This document shows, piece after piece, positions 48,181 through 55,416 of a stretch of 64,000 bases of DNA; within the stretch, counting starts at the first letter, position 1; each line of letters opens with the position of its first letter. The stretch comes from Pseudoalteromonas sp. R3. GTDB lineage: Bacteria; Pseudomonadota; Gammaproteobacteria; Enterobacterales; Alteromonadaceae. The notes beneath the pieces were generated by a model, which saw only the letters and a list, made by a program, of their open reading frames with translations, had not been told where the DNA came from and did no database searches. The stretch is taken from assembly GCF_004014715.1 (NCBI RefSeq), contig NZ_CP034835.1, forward strand, positions 3,038,001 to 3,102,000, written 5' to 3'. Made by a program: the position numbers and the translations under genes.

Positions 48181-50757
48181 ATGAATAAGCCGACGATTTC
48201 TATTCAAAACAATGCACATTTGGCCACATCACAGCTGAATGAACGCGGGTCATCAGCAAACACTACCGCAGCGACTGAACAGACCTTCAATGCCCGCAAT
48301 TTGGTGATCAAGCCCGACAGCATTCAAATGGAGGTTACCATAGATGGCCGCTGGCAAGGCGTACGACTGGCCAGTCAGAGCCAGTTGCAGCAGCCGCTGA
48401 AATTGCCCGAAGCCGAGGTCAAGCTCAGTGCCGACGGCACACTGCTGACGGTTAGCACCCCGGAACTGAAATTACAGATCAAACCCACACAAACTTTGCT
48501 GAGCATGCTGAGTCTGCTCAAAGGGCTTGGCAAACAAAGTGCGTTACAGCTGGATGCGCAGCTTAAAGGCAGCAATCAATCCACTTTAATGCTGGAAAAA
48601 ATCGGCCTGGCACTGCCGGTTCCCCCTGCCCTGGCAGACTTACTCAAACAAGAGAATAAACTCGTCGCCAACCTCAGTGCACGGCAGAATAACTTGCTGC
48701 TACAGATTTTTAATGCCTTTGGCGATGAGCTGATGAAAGCCCAGGTAAGTAAACACAAACTAACCTCCTTACTGGCCCAACTTGGCAATCAGGAGCAACC
48801 CAAGATTAAGCTTGGCCGCAGCAATGCCACATTACAGCTTGCCAACCAGCAGGTTGAAGTGAAGACCCCTGAAGCCCAGAGTGCGCTGAAGCTCAACAGC
48901 TGGTTCAATGCTCAGCTAAAAGCCCAGCCGGACGGGCTGCAAATCGGCGTAGCCAGGCAATCAACTGAGGTAAAACTGGCCACGCCTTTACAGCAGGCAC
49001 TGCCCAAACTGGCCACACACCGTTTCGCCGCCGAGCTGGAAAAAGCCATTAGCCCTGCGTCTGACAGTAAGTCTACACTCAGCTACGACAAGCCTTTGCT
49101 CAACGTCTCAATGGCAGACATAAAACAGACGGTCAAACAAGCCCTGGGGCAGCTACTGTCCAGGCCCTTTTTCAACACCAAACAAGCTCAGGGCCCTCAA
49201 GCACCGACAGTCAATCAGCCGCCTGCCACAGCTGCCAAATCACCCAATGCGACTTTACCTCACAGTGCAGCCAACAATGCCGCGCTGGTACTAAAAAGCA
49301 TGACTCCTGTACACAGCCAACCTCTTTTACAGCTATTGGATAACGTAGAGCAAGTATTTACTAACATCACTAAGCAGGCTACACCTAAAGGTAACGTGCA
49401 AACCCCTGTATCATCTTCAGGTAGCCCAGTCGCTGAACGCAATACCGGCTCGGCACCAGCCGGGGCAACACCACAAGAACCAAGCAAAATCAGTAAGGCT
49501 TTGTCACACGCACCTGCGCCGATACCGGCCTTTGGCTCTGCTGCCACAGCCAAAGATGCACAGACGGGCGCGCCTGCAATTGCAGACAAACCAGCTGCTG
49601 CTTCGCAGCCGTCCAGCGCGTTTGTTCAACGTCTGGCAATACTCCAACAGGTATTTGCTGCCGTGGTTCCTCAACAAAAGCCTTACAGCGCGCAGCTTAT
49701 AAACCCTCAGTTACAACAGGCACAAACAATGAGTGACGAGTCGGCAGGTAAAACCACTGACAACCAACCAAGCCAAATAAGCTCAGCAAAAGCTGAGCAG
49801 GCAGCATCGGCCAAACCTAGTTTATCTTTGCCAATCGCCCAGATCCTGAGTAAAACACTGCGCCAGATAGAGGCAACACCGACACAATCGGGCCCCCCAC
49901 TGCAACAACAGCTCAGTGAAACCCTGTCTGCAACTCAGCAATTTCGCAGCCCGCAGTCGGCCGATCTGATGCGCCTGGTGCATCAGGCCTTTAGTAAAAT
50001 GATGGACGAAACGCGCCACTCTCCGGAGCAGGTGAGCCATGAACTGTTTGCACGGTTGCCGGCGCTTGCCAGCCAGATCCAACCCACTTTGCCCAACAGC
50101 AGCTTTGCGCAAGCACTGGACAAGCTCATCGTTACTTTACTCGGCACCCAACTGACAGCCAAGGCCCAGGACTTACCGCCGCAAACTAACCTGGAGCAGC
50201 GTGTTGCAGCCCTGGTTGAAACCCTGCAGCCCGGTACTAAACTCTCGTCTCCCGGTCAGTTTATGCAGGCGGTGACTCAGCAAGCCCAGTCTCGTTTGAT
50301 GGACGACCTGGCGCTGTTGCAAAACAACTTAGCCAACAATGCCAGTCCACCGCCACTGGCACAAAAGTTCGATAGCGAAAGTCAGTTGCTGATCAATTTA
50401 TTTATGCCCCTCAAATTGCCACAGGAATGTCGCCAGAGTGAATTACAGATAGGTAAATACAAAAAACCGGCCAAAGCCAATATGCCAGAAAAACAAGTCT
50501 GGTTTGTGCGGCTTAACTTCGACTATGCAAAACTTGGCCAGCTAAGTGTGCAAGCTGAGTTGATGGACAAAGCCGTCGATTGCGAGATTGTTGGTGACAG
50601 CGCGTCGGTTTGTCAGCTGGCTCAACCCCACCTGGATGCACTACGCAGCAAGCTGGCCGCACATGGCCTTCAGGTCGGTGAGATAGAGTTACGCGAAGAT
50701 GCCTCCCAGGTGAAGCGCTTTTACGACAGCCACGCCATTGTGAGTATTCAGGTGTAA
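48181..50757 (+). CDS. FliK-like (flagellar hook-length control domain) protein
   Basis: The 858-residue protein is rich in Gln, Ala, Ser, Thr and Lys, with a long low-complexity middle (about 350-560) holding SGSPVAERNTGSAPAGATPQ-type sequence. The last 120 residues form a folded domain (VWFVRLNFDYAKLGQLSVQAEL, HLDALRSKLAAHGLQVGEIE) that resembles the FliK C-terminal domain. That domain interacts with the export gate protein FlhB. Position supports a flagellar role: an FhlB-like gene follows, then the che/fla cluster. It may not be the main fliK, which usually lies with hook genes elsewhere. Confidence 0.65.
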   Translation: MNKPTISIQNNAHLATSQLNERGSSANTTAATEQTFNARNLVIKPDSIQMEVTIDGRWQGVRLASQSQLQQPLKLPEAEVKLSADGTLLTVSTPELKLQIKPTQTLLSMLSLLKGLGKQSALQLDAQLKGSNQSTLMLEKIGLALPVPPALADLLKQENKLVANLSARQNNLLLQIFNAFGDELMKAQVSKHKLTSLLAQLGNQEQPKIKLGRSNATLQLANQQVEVKTPEAQSALKLNSWFNAQLKAQPDGLQIGVARQSTEVKLATPLQQALPKLATHRFAAELEKAISPASDSKSTLSYDKPLLNVSMADIKQTVKQALGQLLSRPFFNTKQAQGPQAPTVNQPPATAAKSPNATLPHSAANNAALVLKSMTPVHSQPLLQLLDNVEQVFTNITKQATPKGNVQTPVSSSGSPVAERNTGSAPAGATPQEPSKISKALSHAPAPIPAFGSAATAKDAQTGAPAIADKPAAASQPSSAFVQRLAILQQVFAAVVPQQKPYSAQLINPQLQQAQTMSDESAGKTTDNQPSQISSAKAEQAASAKPSLSLPIAQILSKTLRQIEATPTQSGPPLQQQLSETLSATQQFRSPQSADLMRLVHQAFSKMMDETRHSPEQVSHELFARLPALASQIQPTLPNSSFAQALDKLIVTLLGTQLTAKAQDLPPQTNLEQRVAALVETLQPGTKLSSPGQFMQAVTQQAQSRLMDDLALLQNNLANNASPPPLAQKFDSESQLLINLFMPLKLPQECRQSELQIGKYKKPAKANMPEKQVWFVRLNFDYAKLGQLSVQAELMDKAVDCEIVGDSASVCQLAQPHLDALRSKLAAHGLQVGEIELREDASQVKRFYDSHAIVSIQV

Positions 50758-50814
50758 CTTAAATTTTGCTCGTCAGGATCACAGCCTGTTTTCCATAAGT
50801 TAGAGTGTAACGCA

Positions 50815-51034
50815 ATACCGATTTCACTTAATGCCTGCTCAATTTGACGGAGCAAATATAACGCTAGCTGTGTTAAAAATTTCTCATTTAGAACCTTTAC
50901 TTAAGGTATGAGTTCGCAAATTTTTGCCTCGCCTATATGAATATAAGTGCCTCAGCGGTAGCGGGACGCGAAGCGGTGTTATCGACCCTATTGTGTTGCC
51001 TCAAAGTAGAACACTTAATTAAGCAAATTGGTAT
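50815..51034 (+). repeat. Short dispersed repeat, copy 2 (MITE-like, with extra internal block)
   Basis: A 220-bp relative of the element at 20153-20314, in the same orientation. It shares the terminal inverted repeats (ATACCGATTTCACTTAAT and the complement of AATTAAGCAAATTGGTAT), the body words TCAATTTGACGGAG and AAATATAACGCTAG, and the tail CCTCAAAGTAGAACAC. It carries an extra GC-rich block (about 50930-50976, with GCGGTAGCGGGACGCG) and a different stretch before it. It lies between the FliK-like stop and its terminator. No coding frame is seen. Confidence 0.8.
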
Positions 51035-51050
51035 AACTGCCAAATTGCCC

Positions 51051-51086
51051 CCCTTATCCGGATATTAATCCGGGTAAGGGTTTTTA
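51051..51086 (+). terminator. Intrinsic terminator after the FliK-like gene
   Basis: A 13-bp stem with one T-G pair (51051-51063 with 51068-51080) and a 4-nt loop is followed by TTTTTA on the plus strand. It lies just after the repeat element and ahead of the FhlB-like gene. Confidence 0.85.
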
Positions 51087-51087
51087 T

Positions 51088-51116
51088 CTGACGGTGTTAC
51101 ATGCTACTTTGATACT
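51088..51116 (+). promoter_or_regulatory. Candidate promoter of the FhlB-like gene
   Basis: CTGACG (51088-51093) and GATACT (51111-51116), 17 nt apart, match the sigma70 -35 and -10 elements in four of six positions each. The ATG at 51141 is 24 nt downstream. It follows directly on the terminator, so a separate promoter is expected here. A flagellar sigma28 site was not recognised. Confidence 0.35.
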
Positions 51117-51140
51117 AAGATGTCTGTATAGTTAAATGTT

Positions 51141-51437
51141 ATGGAACAAAAAACCGCCATTGGCCTGTTATATGAAGCGGGTAAGTCGCCCGAAGTCGTC
51201 TGTAAGGGCTTTGGAGAACTTGCCGAAGAGATCATTGCACTTGCCAAAGAGAAAGACATCATGATCCATGAAGATGCCACTTTGGTCCAGACGCTCAGCC
51301 AGCTTGACTTGCACGAAGAAATCCCCAAAGAACTCTATTATGTGATTGCAGAGCTGATTGCTTTTTCGTATGTTCTGCGCGGTAAATTTCCCCCCGGCTG
51401 GAAAAACTTTCAGGGTAAGCTGAATATCAAGGCCTGA
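51141..51437 (+). CDS. FhlB-like protein (FlhB C-terminal export-switch domain)
   Basis: The 98-residue soluble protein resembles the C-terminal part of FlhB downstream of its NPTH autocleavage site: AIGLLYEAGKSPEVVCKGFGELAEEIIALAKEKDIMIHED, then LVQTLSQLDLHEEIPKELYYVIAELIAFSYVLRG. It has no membrane domain and no NPTH motif. Stand-alone FhlB proteins occur in several flagellated gammaproteobacteria and can partly replace the FlhB cytoplasmic fragment. It follows the FliK-like gene, whose kind of C-terminal domain contacts FlhB. Confidence 0.85.
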   Translation: MEQKTAIGLLYEAGKSPEVVCKGFGELAEEIIALAKEKDIMIHEDATLVQTLSQLDLHEEIPKELYYVIAELIAFSYVLRGKFPPGWKNFQGKLNIKA

Positions 51438-51497
51438 GGCCCTTTCACCGGAGAGTTATCGAGTGCGCGAAATAGACTGAGAAAAAGAGCTACAGCC

Positions 51498-51535
51498 AAC
51501 GAAAAAAAGCAGGTTTGATTCCGCTTTTTCTCGTT
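51498..51535. terminator. Bidirectional terminator between FhlB-like gene and DUF2802 gene
   Basis: A 13-bp stem with one mismatch (51498-51510 with 51523-51535) and a 12-nt loop includes A and T runs on its two arms. It lies between two convergent genes, so it can serve both directions. It would end the che/fla operon on the minus strand. Confidence 0.65.
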
Positions 51536-51553
51536 AACTGGTTATGAGCAACA

Positions 51554-51982
51554 CTATGATTGCTTGTTGTGTAGGGACATTAACAGTTCTGCTTCAGCGC
51601 GTGGCAGTTCACACTCGCGCATGATTTCTTCTATGTCTGCGCCCAGTTCAACCATTTTGACTGCGCGTGAGTAAATTTTAGCATCCGGATCATCGTACTT
51701 TTGCGCGGCCTGTTGCTGGGCCAGATCCTTTGCGTAATTCTCGCAAGCAACCAGGCGTTTTCCAATACTCAGTACACTGGCGCGAACTTCGGCGATTTCA
51801 CTGCGTAAGATAGCAACTTGCTCGTTTTCTCGCTTCATATGCTGAAGCAACTTACCGTGTTCATGGTTTTGTTGTTGTACTTTTTTACTCAGCGCAAAAA
51901 TAAACCCCAAGCACACTAAACATAGCAGGCTTGAGGCAATGACCAGGAGCAATAAAATCTCGTTTTGGGTTACTGCTTGCAC
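51554..51982 (-). CDS. DUF2802 family protein (membrane-anchored)
   Basis: The 142-residue protein starts at GTG 51982, 3 nt after the cheW stop. One N-terminal membrane helix (ILLLLVIASSLLCLVCLGFIFAL) is followed by a coiled-coil region (about 35-85). The C-terminal domain IYSRAVKMVELGADIEEIMRECELPRAEAELLMSL is a helical motif found in DUF2802 proteins next to flagellar genes. Its exact job is unknown. As the last gene of the che/fla operon it probably acts in motility or chemotaxis. Confidence 0.8.
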   Translation of the reverse strand: MQAVTQNEILLLLVIASSLLCLVCLGFIFALSKKVQQQNHEHGKLLQHMKRENEQVAILRSEIAEVRASVLSIGKRLVACENYAKDLAQQQAAQKYDDPDAKIYSRAVKMVELGADIEEIMRECELPRAEAELLMSLHNKQS

Positions 51983-51985
51983 GGG

Positions 51986-52483
51986 TTAAATATGGCTCAA
52001 CTCATCCCACTCATCATCGCTGAGTAGTTTGTTCAAATCAACAAGAATAAGTAGCTCGCCCTCACGGTTGGACACGCCCTGAATGAACTTCGCGCTCTCT
52101 TCGGTGCCAATGTTTGGCGCGCTATCAATCTCAGAGCTGCGCAAGTACACCACTTCGGCTACGCTGTCGACCAAAATACCGACTACCTGCTTTTCAGCCT
52201 CAATGATCACGATACGAGAGTTGTCAGTTACTTCTGAACTAGGCAACCCAAAGCGAGAGCGAGTATCAATGACAGTGACCACGTTACCACGGAGATTGAT
52301 GATCCCAAGTACGTAAGTTGGCGCACCTGGCACAGGGGCAATCTCGGTATAGCGTAATACTTCCTGCACCTGCATTACGTTAATGCCGTAGGTTTCATCC
52401 TCTAGCTTATAGGTAACCCACTGAAGGACTTCATCATTACTATCTGCATTTTTATCAGCCGAAAGTATTCTCTCTTGACTCAT
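51986..52483 (-). CDS. cheW: Chemotaxis adaptor protein CheW
   Basis: Couples chemoreceptors to CheA. The 165-residue protein has a standard CheW fold with VTYKLEDETYGINVMQVQEVLRYTEIAPVPGAP, VLGIINLRGNVVTVIDTRSRFG and VGILVDSVAEVVYL. It follows the ParP gene by 24 nt. Confidence 0.96.
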   Translation of the reverse strand: MSQERILSADKNADSNDEVLQWVTYKLEDETYGINVMQVQEVLRYTEIAPVPGAPTYVLGIINLRGNVVTVIDTRSRFGLPSSEVTDNSRIVIIEAEKQVVGILVDSVAEVVYLRSSEIDSAPNIGTEESAKFIQGVSNREGELLILVDLNKLLSDDEWDELSHI

Positions 52484-52507
52484 GATTTTACTCCAGTTAG
52501 ATGCTAG

Positions 52508-53323
52508 TTACTGCTCTCGGCTATCGAGGCCATGCTCTAGCAATCGATTTAAATTCTCAACATCTATCAGTGCGCACATTTTTTCTTTAATGACGCCCGC
52601 CAGCCATGGTCTTTTACCGTCGGCCGTTCGCCATTTAACGTCTTCTGGTTTCAACGTAATATTATTGACCAGATTTTCTGCCAATAGTCCCCACTGGCTA
52701 TCTCCCAGCATGATCAGATACTGGTAATTAAGCTTTTCTTCCAGCTCAGGTGTAAACTTTTCCGGCATAACCCAACGTGCAGTATCTACAACATTGAGCT
52801 TTTCTTCCCGGTTGAGCATCACACCTTTAAACCATTTTGGCTTACCAAACAACTGATTAACTTCTGTAAGCTGGTGTATGCCACCAAGCGACTTTAACGG
52901 CACCGCTAAAGTCAGCCCGGCAACTTCAAAGAATAACGCCTGAAACTCATTTTCAAGATAGGCATCCCGCGCACGAGCCGGCACAGCCTGTTCAGCTTCT
53001 TCTTTGATAATAGTAGTATTTTCAGTTATCTCAAGATCATCAGCCGGGGTTATTACCTGCTCTTGCGGCTCAACTTCATGAGATACAGCCAATTCTGCCG
53101 TAGGCTCAGCAGCGATTGGTTCTGGTAATGCTTCAGTAACGATATCATCGGCAACGCTTTGCTCAGCCGGGCCTGATGTTGCAAGACTCTCTTGCGCTTC
53201 AGGCACTGATTCCAAAAGCTTCGCGACAGGTGCAAGCGCGACTTCATCTTCCTCTTCTTCGCGTAACAAAGCACCCAAATACTGTTTCATGACCTGTTCA
53301 TTGGCAAACAGATGCTTACTCAT
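52508..53323 (-). CDS. parP: ParP-like chemoreceptor array protein (CheW-like domain)
   Basis: The start ATG 53323 (MSKHLFANEQVMKQYLGALL) has GAGGTAACG upstream and overlaps the parC stop by 8 nt; it gives 271 residues. The N terminus is a short conserved helix followed by an acidic, Glu/Pro-rich linker (about 20-120). The C-terminal 150 residues form a CheW-like domain (FQALFFEVAGLTLAVPLKSLGGI). This layout next to a ParA-like gene matches Vibrio ParP, which joins the array through its CheW-like domain and ties CheA to ParC at the pole. The symbol is assigned by layout and context. Confidence 0.82.
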   Translation of the reverse strand: MSKHLFANEQVMKQYLGALLREEEEDEVALAPVAKLLESVPEAQESLATSGPAEQSVADDIVTEALPEPIAAEPTAELAVSHEVEPQEQVITPADDLEITENTTIIKEEAEQAVPARARDAYLENEFQALFFEVAGLTLAVPLKSLGGIHQLTEVNQLFGKPKWFKGVMLNREEKLNVVDTARWVMPEKFTPELEEKLNYQYLIMLGDSQWGLLAENLVNNITLKPEDVKWRTADGKRPWLAGVIKEKMCALIDVENLNRLLEHGLDSREQ

Positions 53324-54101
53324 CGTTACCTCTATCAACTTCTGCCAGATGTTCCAGTAAGGCTCTATACGCATAAACGCCGCGTGATTTTGGACAATAC
53401 TGAACTGGCACCTGTTGCGCTAGACTGGCATCTCTGAATTTGGTATCGACAGGGATAACCCCGGGCCAAACTTTATCCTGATAGGTTTCCACCAGAGATT
53501 TGTATGCTTCAAGAGATGCTTTTGTGCGCTTATCATACATAGTTGGCACTATAGTATATTGATATTGCTTGGAATGCGAACTTTGCATTAATGACATTGT
53601 TCGCATCATGCGATCTAATCCCTTTAGAGCCAAAAACTCTGTTTGCACCGGGATTAAGATTCGTTCGCTCGCGGCAAGTGCATTGACCATGAGCACTCCT
53701 AGTACTGGAGGGCAGTCAAGGATAGCATAGTCGTAGTGCTCGCTGATCTTGGCAAGCGCCTTTTTCAGGATAAGTCCCATACCGGAGCGGTTACCCATAC
53801 TACGGTCTAGCGTAGCAATGGCCATAGTCGCCGGCAGAATATCCAAATTCTCTATGGTTGATGGACAAAGTGCCTGCAAGATCTCCTCACTGGCCATGTT
53901 TGAGCCACGAATAAAGATATCGTATACACTGACCTCTAACTCTTCTGAGTCAATGCCGAAGTAGTAAGTCAATGACGCATGAGGGTCTGTATCGATTAAC
54001 AATACTCGCTTTCCCTGAAGCGCCAGGATCCCGCCGAGACTCACTGTAGTGGTGGTTTTACCCACCCCGCCTTTTTGGTTTGCTACCGTCCAGATTTTCA
54101 C
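53316..54101 (-). CDS. parC: ParA-like ATPase ParC, polar positioning of chemotaxis arrays
   Basis: ParA/MinD-family ATPase of 261 residues with the deviant Walker A motif NQKGGVGKTTTTVSLG near the N terminus, DTDPHASLTYYFG, and Walker B in YAILDCPP. In Vibrio the same gene in the same place directs chemotaxis arrays to the cell pole. No parB-like gene is beside it, which argues against plasmid or chromosome partition. It lies between cheB and parP in the operon. Confidence 0.88.
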   Translation of the reverse strand: MKIWTVANQKGGVGKTTTTVSLGGILALQGKRVLLIDTDPHASLTYYFGIDSEELEVSVYDIFIRGSNMASEEILQALCPSTIENLDILPATMAIATLDRSMGNRSGMGLILKKALAKISEHYDYAILDCPPVLGVLMVNALAASERILIPVQTEFLALKGLDRMMRTMSLMQSSHSKQYQYTIVPTMYDKRTKASLEAYKSLVETYQDKVWPGVIPVDTKFRDASLAQQVPVQYCPKSRGVYAYRALLEHLAEVDRGNDE

Positions 54102-54155
54102 GTTTTTCTTTTATTCCTTCGGCCAAACACAGTCAAGTATTCAGGCATATATCAA

Positions 54156-55316
54156 CTATGCACAACCTATCTCTTTGTTTATTCTCAGTGCAACATCCTG
54201 TAAAGCGATATCTTCTGACGAAATACCGGCGCTGGCAACAGCTTGTGGCATACCATATACCACACAGGTTTTTTCATCCTGTGCCCAAATAGTCGCACCA
54301 CTTTGTTTCAACATTCTGGCACCATCACGCCCATCTGCTCCCATACCAGTCAGGATCACAGCTAGCACATCTCCTCCGTATGCTTTGGCGGTACTGGCAA
54401 AAGTGACATCAACACTGGGTTTATAGGTAATACGGGGGCTATCATCTTCAAACACTTTCAGAGTTTTGCTACCACCTCTGGCTTCAACCAGCATCTGCTG
54501 GCCGCCCGGCGCCAGATAGGCAACACCAGGTTGTAACCTGTCACCCTGCTCGGCTTCTTTCACTTTGATTTTACATAAGCTATTCAGGCGCTGTGCAAAT
54601 GCTGGGGTGAATGCCGCCGGCATATGCTGGATCAGCAGGATCGGATGCGGAAAGTTCGCTGGCAGCTGAGTCAGAATTGTTTGAAGTGCAACCGGACCAC
54701 CTGTCGAGGTGCCAATTGCAACAATTTGGTATTTTTTGCCTGACGCCTTAAACGACGCGCCAGTACTTGGAGTGTCGGCCGCTGGCCTTGAAAAAGAACG
54801 GTCTGGCTGTGCTATCGGTTTGGCCGTTGAACGCAACCCCGAGGACGCAGCGGTTGTTGTACTTCTAGTAGGTGAAGGCGTTGACGAAGAACTGATCGGG
54901 CGGGTAAATCTGCTTACCCGGCGTCTGCCGATCTCTTTGACTTTGTTTTGCAAAGAGCGGATCGCGTCTTCACTATTACGTGCAATATCCTCGAACTTTT
55001 TGGGCAAGAAGTCGACTGCACCTGCATCTAATGCATCCAGAGTCGCACTGGCACCTTCACGCGTTAACGACGAAAACATCAGAATAGGAGTGGGTGAGCT
55101 CTGCATGATCTGCTTCACTGCGCTGATACCATCCATCACCGGCATTTCCACATCCATAGTGATCACATCCGGTCTGAGGCGAGCAGCTTTATCGACTGCT
55201 TCCTGACCATTTACCGCAAAATCAATCACTTGAATTTCTGGATCTTTTTCTAGTATTTCACTCACTCGGCGACGAAAGAAGCTCGAGTCATCTACAACTA
55301 ATACTTTAACTGCCAT
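54156..55316 (-). CDS. cheB: Chemotaxis response regulator protein-glutamate methylesterase CheB
   Basis: Removes methyl groups from, and deamidates, chemoreceptor glutamines when phosphorylated by CheA, resetting sensitivity. The start ATG 55316 ([20 protein letters not shown]) is preferred over ATG 55322, with AAGAG 8 nt before it; length 386. The receiver domain has Asp9-Asp10 and phospho-site Asp55 ([12 protein letters not shown]). After a Ser/Thr-rich linker (about 140-190), the esterase has [27 protein letters not shown] and [12 protein letters not shown] for the catalytic Ser, His and Asp. Confidence 0.96.
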   Translation of the reverse strand: MAVKVLVVDDSSFFRRRVSEILEKDPEIQVIDFAVNGQEAVDKAARLRPDVITMDVEMPVMDGISAVKQIMQSSPTPILMFSSLTREGASATLDALDAGAVDFLPKKFEDIARNSEDAIRSLQNKVKEIGRRRVSRFTRPISSSSTPSPTRSTTTAASSGLRSTAKPIAQPDRSFSRPAADTPSTGASFKASGKKYQIVAIGTSTGGPVALQTILTQLPANFPHPILLIQHMPAAFTPAFAQRLNSLCKIKVKEAEQGDRLQPGVAYLAPGGQQMLVEARGGSKTLKVFEDDSPRITYKPSVDVTFASTAKAYGGDVLAVILTGMGADGRDGARMLKQSGATIWAQDEKTCVVYGMPQAVASAGISSEDIALQDVALRINKEIGCA

Positions 55317-55416
55317 TGGCATTGCTCTTTTATTCGTTACAGATCCGAAAAGTGGTGTCAAAGACACCACTTTGTCGGTATAAATTCGCCAGGTATTTAC
55401 TTACCGGCGTAATATT

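Noticed and set aside
53316..54101. ParA-like gene as part of a plasmid or chromosome partition system
   Set aside because: No parB or parS-like sites are nearby, and the gene is embedded in the che operon beside a CheW-domain protein, so a chemotaxis role fits better.
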